Positions 1 to 7,168 of a stretch of 8,065 nucleotides of DNA are shown in pieces. The notes below the pieces were generated by a model. The model searched no databases and was not told the origin of the DNA. It worked only from the letters and a program-made list of their open reading frames with translations. The DNA lies in contig JAKQWJ010000083.1 in NCBI GenBank assembly GCA_029562045.1, forward strand, positions 1 to 8,065, in the 5' to 3' direction. Both the position numbers and the translations under genes were made by a program. This stretch comes from Spirochaetota bacterium (GTDB lineage: Bacteria; Spirochaetota; Spirochaetia; DTKZ01). The first letter of the stretch is position 1. Each line of letters starts with the position of its first letter.

Positions 1-19
1 CCGAGGGCGTGAAAATTTC

Positions 20-49
20 TTGACCACCCCCCGAGAGGGAGGGGATAAT
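20..49 (+). promoter_or_regulatory. sigma70-like promoter for the NagB/PIG-L fusion gene
   Basis: A -35 box TTGACC (20-25) and a -10 box GATAAT (44-49) each match the consensus at five of six positions and are separated by 18 bases. Transcription would start near base 56, leaving a leader of about 17 bases that contains the G-rich ribosome site at 59-66. The spacer holds an imperfect C-tract/G-tract inverted repeat (27-44, loop around GAGA) that could be an operator or chance in GC-rich DNA. No transcript data are available, so this is a motif call. Confidence 0.55.
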
Positions 50-72
50 GGCGCTCCAGGGGGGAGCAGAAA

Positions 73-2439
73 ATGGATAACTCCAGGGAAACCGGGTCTT
101 TCACCGCCGGCGGCGGGACGGATTTTTCCCCGGTGGAAAAAGCCTTCATCGGGGAATGGGGCGCCGCCGGGAAAAACACCACCGTCCCGTATATCGTCGT
201 GGACAACTTCCCCAAACTGGGCCTGCTGGCGGCCCTGCGCTTTCTGGAGTGGGTGGGGGAGAACCCCGAGGGCGTCATCAGCCTTCCCACGGGAAAGACG
301 CCGGAGTATTTCATTAAATGGTGCCGGTTCCTGCTGACGGAATGGGACACCCCCCGGGGACGGGACATCCTGGATCGCTACGGCCTGGGGGCTCGGCCGA
401 AACCCATGCTGAAGGGGCTCCGCTTCGTCCAGCTGGACGAGTTCTACCCCATCAGCTCGAGGCAGCACAACAGTTTCTACAACTACGTGATGGAGTTCTA
501 CATAAAGGGATTCGGCCTGGACCGGACCAGGGCCCTCCTCATCAATTCCGACGAGATACCCCTTCCGGAGGGTCGGCGCTACACGGACATATTTCCCGAC
601 AACCGGGTGGACCTGTCCCTGCGGTACCGGGAATGCAAGACCGCCGTGGAAAGGATCCAGCAGCGGGCGGTTTTCATGATCGATTCCTGGTGCGCGGATT
701 ACGAAAAGAGAATCCGCCGATGGGGAGGGATCGGTTTCTTCCTGGGGGGAATCGGGCCAGACGGCCATATCGCCTTCAACATCCGGGGTTCGGATTTTTT
801 CTCCACCACCCGGCTCACCGCCACCAATTTCGAAACCCAGGCCATCGCCGCAGCCGATCTGGGGGGGATCGAAGTATCCTCCAACCGGCTGGTCATCACC
901 GTGGGGCTGGAAACCCTGACCTTCAACCCCGACGCGGCGGCCGTCATCATCGCCGCCGGGGAGGCCAAGGCGGAGATCGTGAAGAGTTCCCTGGAGGAAC
1001 CGCCCTCCAATCTGTACCCCGCCTCCGCTCTGGCGGGGCTGAAGAACGCCCGCTTTTATCTGACCCGGGGGGCGGCGAGCCGTCTGAAGGACAGTATCGA
1101 CGGGTATTACCGGGAAGACCCCTGGACGGAACAGAAGAGCCAGAGGGCCGTCATCGAACTGTGCAGGAACATCAACAAGTTCGGCCACCACCTCACGATG
1201 GACGATCTGCTAAACGATGCCCATGCAGGGCTCATTCCCGGATTGAACGACCAAACGGTCCCCGGGGTACGGCAAAGCTTCATACGGAAAATCACGCGGG
1301 GCCTCGCGCCCGAACGGGAGCAGGTCTTCCTCCACACCGGTCCCCACCATGACGACATCATGTTAGGCCTTCTGCCACATCTGGCAAACCACTACTACGA
1401 ACCGTCCAACCGGTTCCATTTCGCCATCCTTACATCCGGGTTCACCGCGGTGACCAACAGCTTCGTCATCGACGTTCTGCACGACACCCTGCAGTTCATC
1501 GAGCAGGGCCAGATCCAGATGATCCGCTACCCCGATTTCTTTCAGGAGGGCTACAGGTACAAATGGGACAAGGATGTGTACCACTACCTCACCAAGCTGG
1601 CGGGGGGAGAGGACCATGAGCGGCGACGGGGAGTCTGCCATCGAATGGTGCGGGCCGTGGTGGACATCTGGGGCGCGCAGGACGAAACCGAATTGACACG
1701 GAAGATCCGGGAGATCATAGCCGTTCTCCGCTCCAGCTACGACGGGGAAAAGAACCCGCCGGAGATACAGAGACTGAAGGGGATGATCCGGGAGTTCGAG
1801 GAGGAGCTGGTCTGGGCCCATTTTGGAACCCAGGTGAAAGATGTCCACCACAACCGCCTGGGGTTTTACCAGGGCGACATCTTCACCGAGCAGCCGGATA
1901 CGCAGCGGGATGTGGCGCCGGTTCTGGACATGCTCCGGCACATCGACCCCACCGTGCTGAGCCTGGCCTATGACCCGGAAGGGAGCGGACCCGACACCCA
2001 TTACAAGGTGCTGCAGATCCTGGCCGACGCTCTGCGGGAATGGCGGAAGGAGAAGGACCTGTCCCGCCTCAGAATCTGGGGCTACCGCAATGTCTGGTTC
2101 CGCTTCCATCCCGCGGAGGCGGATGTCATCGTCCCCGTGTCCCTGGGGGAAATGGCGTCCATGGACAGGGTCTTCACCAACTGTTATCTCAGCCAGGTGA
2201 ACGCCTCGTTTCCCAGCTACGAACTGAACGGCCGGTTCAGCGAACTGGCGGCCTGCATCTGGGTGGAGCAGCTGCAAAGCCTGCAGTTCCTTCTGGGAAA
2301 AGACTGGTTTTATCAGAACCCCAATCCCCGGATCCGGGCGAGCCACGGCCTGATTTTTTACCGGGAAATGTCCGTGGACGAGTTTCTCGCCGGCGCGCGG
2401 AAGCTGCAGAAATCGATCGAGGGAATGATCACCCCTTAA
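73..2439 (+). CDS. Glucosamine-6-phosphate deaminase-like domain fused to a PIG-L/LmbE-type deacetylase domain
   Basis: The protein has 788 residues and two enzyme modules, probably cytoplasmic since no signal peptide or membrane segment is seen. Residues about 45-340 are NagB-like: phosphate-loop LPTGKTP (71-77), LDEFYPIS (121-128, with D122 at the place of the NagB catalytic Asp72), GGIGPDGHIAFN (225-236) and a sugar-phosphate region with R272 and K299. Residues about 415-690 are PIG-L-like: PHHDDIMLG (424-432), a variant of the usual HPDD metal motif, with a likely third zinc ligand H643 in GPDTHYK. The expected chemistry is deacetylation of an N-acetylamino sugar and deamination of glucosamine-6-phosphate to fructose-6-phosphate, but substrates are inferred. 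The NagB ring-opening Glu148 position is Ile237, so the classical activity is uncertain. NagB alone is about 265 residues; long fusions with PIG-L are known in Bacteroidota and spirochaetes. The start at 73 is supported by a G-rich ribosome site (59-66) six bases upstream. It is not an evident part of the neighbouring defence cluster. Confidence 0.88.
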   Translation: MDNSRETGSFTAGGGTDFSPVEKAFIGEWGAAGKNTTVPYIVVDNFPKLGLLAALRFLEWVGENPEGVISLPTGKTPEYFIKWCRFLLTEWDTPRGRDILDRYGLGARPKPMLKGLRFVQLDEFYPISSRQHNSFYNYVMEFYIKGFGLDRTRALLINSDEIPLPEGRRYTDIFPDNRVDLSLRYRECKTAVERIQQRAVFMIDSWCADYEKRIRRWGGIGFFLGGIGPDGHIAFNIRGSDFFSTTRLTATNFETQAIAAADLGGIEVSSNRLVITVGLETLTFNPDAAAVIIAAGEAKAEIVKSSLEEPPSNLYPASALAGLKNARFYLTRGAASRLKDSIDGYYREDPWTEQKSQRAVIELCRNINKFGHHLTMDDLLNDAHAGLIPGLNDQTVPGVRQSFIRKITRGLAPEREQVFLHTGPHHDDIMLGLLPHLANHYYEPSNRFHFAILTSGFTAVTNSFVIDVLHDTLQFIEQGQIQMIRYPDFFQEGYRYKWDKDVYHYLTKLAGGEDHERRRGVCHRMVRAVVDIWGAQDETELTRKIREIIAVLRSSYDGEKNPPEIQRLKGMIREFEEELVWAHFGTQVKDVHHNRLGFYQGDIFTEQPDTQRDVAPVLDMLRHIDPTVLSLAYDPEGSGPDTHYKVLQILADALREWRKEKDLSRLRIWGYRNVWFRFHPAEADVIVPVSLGEMASMDRVFTNCYLSQVNASFPSYELNGRFSELAACIWVEQLQSLQFLLGKDWFYQNPNPRIRASHGLIFYREMSVDEFLAGARKLQKSIEGMITP

Positions 2440-2493
2440 GGAATAGCGGCGCTCCGGTCGGTGGAATCAGGGAAGGGGAGATTTCCCGGGATA

Positions 2494-2528
2494 TTGTCAT
2501 GGCATTAAAGGCTTTTTAAGGTTAAAAT
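2494..2528 (+). promoter_or_regulatory. possible promoter upstream of the DUF499 operon
   Basis: The 114-base gap after the fusion gene becomes AT-rich at its 3' end. Two pairings are possible: TTGTCA (2494-2499) with a weak TAAGGT (2517-2522) at 17 bases, or ATGGCA (2499-2504) with TAAAAT (2523-2528) at 18 bases. The stretch also holds a small dyad, TTAAA...TTTAA, around 2505-2519. Neither pairing is strong. The main argument is position, ahead of a functionally unrelated gene block. No convincing rho-independent terminator for the upstream gene was found in 2440-2490. Confidence 0.33.
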
Positions 2529-2540
2529 TATTGAAAACAT

Positions 2541-2547
2541 GGTGGAG
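2541..2547 (+). promoter_or_regulatory. ribosome binding site that decides the DUF499 start
   Basis: GGTGGAG ends six bases before the ATG at 2554, a good Shine-Dalgarno site at ideal distance. The alternative in-frame ATG at 2539 has only AAGG about 17 bases upstream and itself overlaps this site. The start at 2554 is therefore preferred over the longer reading. Confidence 0.6.
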
Positions 2548-2553
2548 TCTGAA

Positions 2554-5500
2554 ATGAGCAGCCTGAAAACCCTGTCCGAAGCATGTGTTCCCCGAAAAAG
2601 CGTGTTCGACCGATCCCGGAAAGATGTGGTGCTGCAGTTGGGGGATTTTCTGAACGGCGCTCTGACGGAAGACGACGCAAAAATTTTCTTTGAAGAGAAC
2701 TTCGTCACCAATGGTCTGAAGTCGCTGGTATCCAAAACCTTCGACCGAATTGTTGGTGTGAAGGACCAGGCGTCGACCTTTCTCCTTTCACAGGCCATGG
2801 GAGGCGGCAAGACCCACTCCATGCTGGCCCTGGGTTTCCTGGCAAAATACCCGGCATTGCGGAAAACTTGCTGGAAGGAAGGAGATCTGGGGGCAGAGCC
2901 CGTCCGGGTCATAGGTTTCGACGGCAGAGAGTCCGACTATCCCTTCGGCATCTGGGGGGCGCTGGCGGATCAGTTGGGAAAGAAGGATTTTTTCAAGGAT
3001 TACTTTTCCCCCCTTCAGGCCCGGGGGTCTCTTCCTGGATCAACCTTCTTCAGGGACCCCCCACGATCATACTTCTGGACGAGCTTCCACCATATTTCGC
3101 CAATGCCCTGTCCAAATCCATCGGGGCGAGCAATCTGGCCTCGGTAACCACCACGGCAATCTCCAATCTCATGGTGGCGGCCAACAAGGCTGAATTAAGC
3201 AATGTGGTCATTGTCATATCCGACCTGTCCGCCACAGCCTACGCAAGTTATGACACCGGCGTCATGGCCGCCCTGAACAACCTGCAGCAGGAGTCGAACC
3301 GGTCAGCTCTCTTTATCGAACCTGTGGCCACCCAGGGGGACGAGGTTTTCCATATTCTCCGGACCAGGCTCTTTGAGTCCCTTCCCGACAGAAAAACCCG
3401 GCAGGAAGTGGGTCTCGCCTACGCGGAGGCGGTGAAAAAAGCGAAGCAGATGGAACTCACCGCCGCCACCCCGGCGAGCTTTTCGGCGGAAATTCTCGAC
3501 TCCTATCCCTTCCATTTCTCCCTGCGGGATCTCTACGGCCGCTTCAAGGAAAATCCCAATTTCCAGCAAACCCGTGGTCTTTTGCGGATGATGCGGGTAA
3601 TAACGGCCAACCTCTGGGAAACGAAGAAAGCCGAATCTCTGCACCTGATCCATCCCTACGATATCGACCTGAACGACCCGGAGGTGTTCACCGAGTTCGA
3701 CCGTATCAACCAGTCTTTAAGCGAAGCGGTGCGGGCGGACATCGCGAACAGCGGCCGATCTCATGCCGAAGAACTGGATGTCAGCTTGAAGGCCCGGGAT
3801 GCCACCGACGCGGCAAAGCTGATCTATGTGGCATCCTTGTCGCTGGCCCAGAAAGCCGTTATCGGTCTGCGGGACAGTGAAATCGTGGCCTGGCTCTGCG
3901 CACCGGAGCGGGACATCGACAGTATGCACAGGGATGTTCTGGAAGTCCTGCCCAATCGGGCCTGGTACCTGCACATGTCGCTGGATGGACGCCTGTACTT
4001 CAAAAATATCCAGAACCTGGCAGCCCGGCTCTACAGTATGGTGGGGGCCACCACGAAGGAAAACCGCGTACAGGAACTGCGCAGGTATCTGACCGATCTC
4101 TTCGAACCAAAAATCAGGGACCTCTACCAGGAGATTAAAGTCCTCGCCCCCATCGACGAAATAACGATAAGCCAGGACAGGGTTACCCTGATCCTCGCCG
4201 ATCCCTATCCCGGAGCGACAGCGGACATCCCCCTTAATCCGGAATGGGTGAAGTTCTTTGGAGAGCAGACCTTTCAGAACCGGATTCTTTTTCTCACCGG
4301 CGACAGGAACACCATGGAGGAGGTGCTGAAAAACGCCGCCTACCTGCGGGCGGTGGAAACGGTGCTCCGGGAACAGGCGCAGGATGGGGTCTCGCCCAAG
4401 GATCCCCAGGCTCAGGAGGCGGTCCGCAGCAAAGATAAATACCTGATGCAACTGCGCAGCGCGGTGCAGCAGACCTTTTCCACCATCATCTATCCTTCCC
4501 GGGGAAAAATTCGCCACGAGTTCATCAATTTTAACTTCGAAAGCAACCAGTACGATGCGGAGGCGCAGATCCGTAAAACCCTGGCGGAAAATCAGAAGTT
4601 TTCTCAGGAAGGACCCAATGAAACATGGATCAGGAAGACCGAAGATCGCCTGTTCGACGGACAAAACCCGGTTCCCTGGAATGAGATCAAAAAGAGGGCG
4701 GCGGTAAAGCCTGAATGGCAGATGCACCATCCCGGTCTTTTGGATGATATAAAGACGCTGGCGATCCGGCTGGGAAAATGGAAGCTCGAGGGGAACTCTG
4801 TCAGGAAAGGCCCCTTCGACAAGGAGCCGACCCAGGTGACCGTCAATACCAGAAGCATCGACCAGGATTCGGGAGAGGCGATTCTGCAGATCATCCCCGA
4901 GGGGGGCACAAAGGTATTTTGCGAAATCGGCGATGCCAAACCCACCTCCGCCTCCCGGGAGGTAAAAGACTTTCACGACTTTCGAACCCGGGAACTAAAA
5001 CTGAGCTTCATCTGTGTCGACGACGGTCCCGACCCCCGGCCTACAGGTCCTCACACTGTGTGGACCAATAAAATTTCCCTTAAGGGGCGCAGTTACAGTC
5101 AGGGGAGCGACACTTTTTTCCAGATATTTTCCATCCCCCCGGCGCCGGTGCGCTACACCACCGACGGAAGTGATCCACTGTCCCGGGGGGTTCCATACAA
5201 CGGGGACTTTATCGTTCCTCCGGGTACGAAAATCGTTGCCGCCGTGGCCGAGAAGGACGGAGTGGTGAGCTCGGTGGTGAACTTCCCGGTGGATGCAAAG
5301 CCATCGGACAATATCAGGCCCGATGAGGCGGTGGATTGGCATTGCAGGAAGCGTTACCAGAATCTTCCCATCTCCGAAGGCTTTCAGGTGCTGGAATACG
5401 CCCGGGAATTCCGGGGCGGATTGTCCGCCGTCATGATAACCGTCGTCTCCGCCGATACCGACGAAACGCTGATGTACACTCTGCCGGACGGTCAGTTCAA

Positions 5501-5669
5501 GACCCCGGAGGAAATTATCGACCTGGTGGAAAAGCTGACTGCCCTGGTGCCGAGGGCCAACCTCACCCTGACCATCGGGGAGATTTCTTTCTCCCGGGGT
5601 CAGGACCTCCTGGACTGGGTGAAGAAGAACAGGCTTGACCTGGATTACTCCCGGGAGGTTCGGCAATGA
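2554..5669 (+). CDS. Anti-phage-associated DUF499-family ATPase, apparently frameshifted near 3021
   Basis: This is a large P-loop ATPase of the DUF499 family, about 1038 residues once one missing base near 3021 is restored. In restored numbering, a glycine-rich Walker A, MGGGKTHSM, lies at 82-90 (K86); Walker B, IILLDELPPY, at 172-181 (D176, E177); and a sensor-1-like hydrophobic strand, VVIVISDLSA, near 218-227. The C-terminal part carries a short beta-rich stretch, VRYTTDGSDP (866-875) and following residues, resembling chitobiase C-terminal/Fn3-associated domains. As deposited, the first frame (from 2554) ends at 3147 after about 197 residues with Walker A but no Walker B. The second frame is open from before 2868 to 5669. 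Members co-occur with DUF3780 and DUF1156 genes in anti-phage islands and are thought to power a DNA-dependent step; the mechanism here is inferred. It overlaps the next gene by ATGA, indicating translational coupling. If the frameshift is real, the gene is inactive. Confidence 0.85.
3019..3027 (+). other. apparent single-base deletion (frameshift) in the DUF499 gene
   Basis: Upstream reading gives ...DYFSPLQA and, in the next frame, translation resumes as PGVSSWINLLQG followed by the Walker B strand. Joining them cleanly needs one extra C in the GGCCCGGGGG run (Q-A-P-G-V). The six-C run at 3008-3013 is an alternative site but would give a less natural join. The nearby homopolymers make a read undercall plausible. 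A natural mutation or a -1 ribosomal slip are the alternatives. Confidence 0.8.
5139..5285 (+). other. chitobiase-C/Fn3-associated-like beta domain within the DUF499 protein
   Basis: The translated stretch has the hallmark pattern of these small beta-sandwich domains: a strand reading VRYTTDGSDP, a short Y-x-G/GDF hairpin, a strand preceding PPGTKIVAAVAEKDG, then VVSSVVNF. In secreted glycosidases such domains accompany carbohydrate binding. In this cytosolic ATPase it may instead be a protein- or nucleic-acid-contact module. The call rests on motif resemblance only and boundaries are approximate. Confidence 0.55.
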
Positions 5670-6253
5670 CGAATATCCGGGGCTTCGGATTCCTTCCGGA
5701 AAGAACGAGCCACTGTTTCCTTGTGCATCTGCCGTCCTCCTCCAGGGCCGAGGCGGAAGTGGCTGTCACCGAAGAGTTCTACTGGTCCGAATCGGTGCAG
5801 CCCTACGGAGAAAGGATCGACGGTTTTGCCGAGGCGGATCTGAAGGTGCTCCTGCCCCGGCGGATCTGGAAGGAGATCGCCCAGGAGGCCCGGGCGGAGT
5901 TCAACCGGCGGCTTATCCGCTACGGGCTCAGATCCGGACGATGGCCCGCGTCGGGGATGGCGCCGGTGGACCGCAATATGGGCAAGGAACTGGTGCTTCT
6001 CGCCTGGGCCGTGGAAGACGCAGACCCTGTCCTTATTCCCAATGCGGTGCGGAACTGGCTGGGCCTGAGCCCCGAAGAAAGGTGGTGGCTCTACACCATG
6101 ACGAATGCCGCCACCGGGCAGGCGCTGAAAGGCCGGAACAAAGGATGGCGGAAAGCGGTTAGATTCGCCCTGACGGAAAACCCCATCGCCGATTCGGTGA
6201 TCCGGAAACGAAACAGCGATTTTGAACTTACCTTGTTCGCGGGAATGGATTGA
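5666..6253 (+). CDS. Anti-phage-associated DUF3780-family protein
   Basis: The protein has 195 residues, intact, and about the length usual for DUF3780. Family-like blocks are the N-terminal GFGFLPERTSHCFLVHLP (6-23), GKELVLLAWAVEDADP (106-121), RNWLGLSPEERWWLYTMTNA (129-148) and a C-terminal RNSDFELTLF (182-191). No catalytic motif, signal peptide or membrane segment is visible, and the biochemical role is unknown. It is known chiefly as a partner of DUF499 ATPases and DUF1156 methylases in anti-phage islands and may be an adaptor or specificity subunit (inference). The start overlaps the DUF499 stop as ATGA and has GGGAGG at 5653-5658, seven bases upstream. The tight coupling suggests the two products are made in fixed ratio and probably form one complex. 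Confidence 0.88.
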   Translation: MTNIRGFGFLPERTSHCFLVHLPSSSRAEAEVAVTEEFYWSESVQPYGERIDGFAEADLKVLLPRRIWKEIAQEARAEFNRRLIRYGLRSGRWPASGMAPVDRNMGKELVLLAWAVEDADPVLIPNAVRNWLGLSPEERWWLYTMTNAATGQALKGRNKGWRKAVRFALTENPIADSVIRKRNSDFELTLFAGMD

Positions 6254-6256
6254 CCG

Positions 6257-7047
6257 GTGGGGGAGACAACATTCTTTTTTGTGGATGAATCGGGAGACCA
6301 GAACTTCCTGGGCCGAAGAAAACCGATCTCATCACCACGGGAAAGGCATCGCGGTATTTTATCGTAGGCCACATCGAGCTGACGGACCACGGGGAGCTCA
6401 GCCGGGAGTTTTCCCGGATACGGGAAGAAATTGCCGGGGACGATTATCTGCGGGAAATACCGTCGATCAGATCATCCCTGAAGTGCTTTCACGCAAACAA
6501 GGACTGCCGCGAGGTGCAGGAAAGGGTGTTTCGTGTGTTGAGAAATACGGAGTTCAAGGGCTTCGCCGTCGTGATTGAAAAAAAACTGGATGAGTTTATT
6601 TCCCGGTTTAAAGGCAAAAAGGGAAACCTCTACTCCTATATGGTGGAACGCCTGTTCGAGAATCGGCTGCATGAACATGAAGAGATACACATCTATTTTT
6701 CCAAGGTTCGCAATGTCATTCATGAAAGGAGCATGTGGGAGGCCATAGAAAGAGCCAAAGCCCGTTTCATGGCGAGATGGAAGCGTGAAAATCACGGCAG
6801 CATAAGGATATTTATGCAGAACCCGTCCCAGCTCGCGGGATTGCAGGCAGTGGACTATTTCCTTTGGGCTGTTCATCGGGTTTATAACAATAAGGAATTC
6901 CGCTATTACAATTACCTGCAGGACCGCGTTTCTCTGATTCACGATCTGAGCTGGGGAAAGGAATACTACGGAACATATTTTTCAAAAAGAAATCCCCTGA
7001 CCAGGGAAAGATTTGCGGATGACGAAAAAGGTCCCAGCGGAGGCTAG
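6257..7047 (+). CDS. DUF3800 domain protein (putative RNase H-like nuclease), apparently frameshifted near 6322
   Basis: With one A restored near 6322 this is about 263 residues, a normal length for DUF3800 proteins. Family marks in restored numbering are FFFVDESGD (6-14, acidic D10, E11 and D14), FHANKDCREVQERVF (78-92, H79 and D83) and the C-terminal LQAVDYFLWAVHR block (196-208, Q197 and D200). These acidic residues fit an RNase H-like metal site, so a nuclease role is plausible but unproven. The best start is GTG 6257, three bases after the DUF3780 stop, implying coupling; its ribosome site is weak. As deposited, the first frame stops about 35 codons in, at 6362-6364, while the second frame is open from 6289 to 7047. 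The 3' half is AT-rich (about 45% GC by hand count over 6541-7020) unlike its neighbours, hinting at separate acquisition. If the break is real, the gene is dead. Confidence 0.78.
6316..6325 (+). other. apparent single-base deletion (frameshift) in the DUF3800 gene
   Basis: The first frame reads ...DESGDQNFLGRRK and then drifts to a stop. The frame one base back continues as TDLITTGKASRYFIVGHIEL, typical of this family's second strand. One additional A in the AAAA run (6319-6322) joins them as GRRK-TDLI. The AAA codon at 6320-6322 could also slip back one base on the mRNA, but no full canonical slippery heptamer is present. Confidence 0.75.
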
Positions 7048-7064
7048 GTGATGGTAACCATCAC
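7048..7064. repeat. perfect 17-base inverted repeat directly after the DUF3800 stop
   Basis: GTGATGGTAACCATCAC has two exact 8-base arms around a single central A. It starts on the first base after the TAG stop and lies about 100 bases ahead of the methylase start. Without a T-run behind it, it is not a standard rho-independent terminator. An arm-to-arm dyad of this size suits a dimeric repressor operator. It also contains GGTNACC, a possible type II-like recognition pattern, though such 7-mers occur elsewhere in the window at chance-like frequency. Confidence 0.6.
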
Positions 7065-7081
7065 ACAAGGCGCGTGGCCTG

Positions 7082-7110
7082 CTTTCACCGTCCCGGGACC
7101 CACTTATAGT
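7082..7110 (+). promoter_or_regulatory. possible promoter for the DUF1156 methylase gene
   Basis: A -10 box TATAGT (7105-7110, five of six consensus) sits in a locally AT-rich patch. The matching -35 is weak: CTTTCA (7082-7087) at 17 bases. The spacer contains the perfect 10-base palindrome GTCCCGGGAC (7090-7099), which might be an operator. A start near 7117 would give a leader of about 50 bases. The 121-base gap, unlike the coupled junctions upstream, makes separate transcription of the methylase plausible. Confidence 0.38.
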
Positions 7111-7168
7111 ATATGCCGAACACCGGCGGCGGTCAATGAAAAATGTCCATTACCGGAGGAGCCTGTCC

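Noticed and set aside
3..23. Possible end of an upstream gene (six codons then TGA).
   Set aside because: Far too short to support, and the promoter-like TTGACC overlaps the putative stop; could equally be non-coding.
318..1352. Open frame of 344 codons on the + strand overlapping the fusion gene.
   Set aside because: Rich in Pro, Gly, Arg and His as expected from an out-of-frame reading of GC-rich DNA; the overlapping frame has real NagB motifs.
1363..2346. Long open frame of 327 codons on the - strand.
   Set aside because: Lies fully inside the fusion gene, which has clear domain motifs; antisense open frames are common in GC-rich coding DNA and this one has no recognisable motif.
2440..2490. 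Terminator for the fusion gene.
   Set aside because: Only short imperfect stems (such as GGGAA/TTCCC) with no T-run were found.
4178..4190. 13-base inverted repeat CAGGGTTACCCTG.
   Set aside because: Lies inside the DUF499 coding sequence with only 6-base arms; a chance occurrence is adequate.
3717..4976. Long open frame of 419 codons on the - strand.
   Set aside because: Antisense shadow of the DUF499 gene; composition is that of a reverse reading and no family motif was seen.
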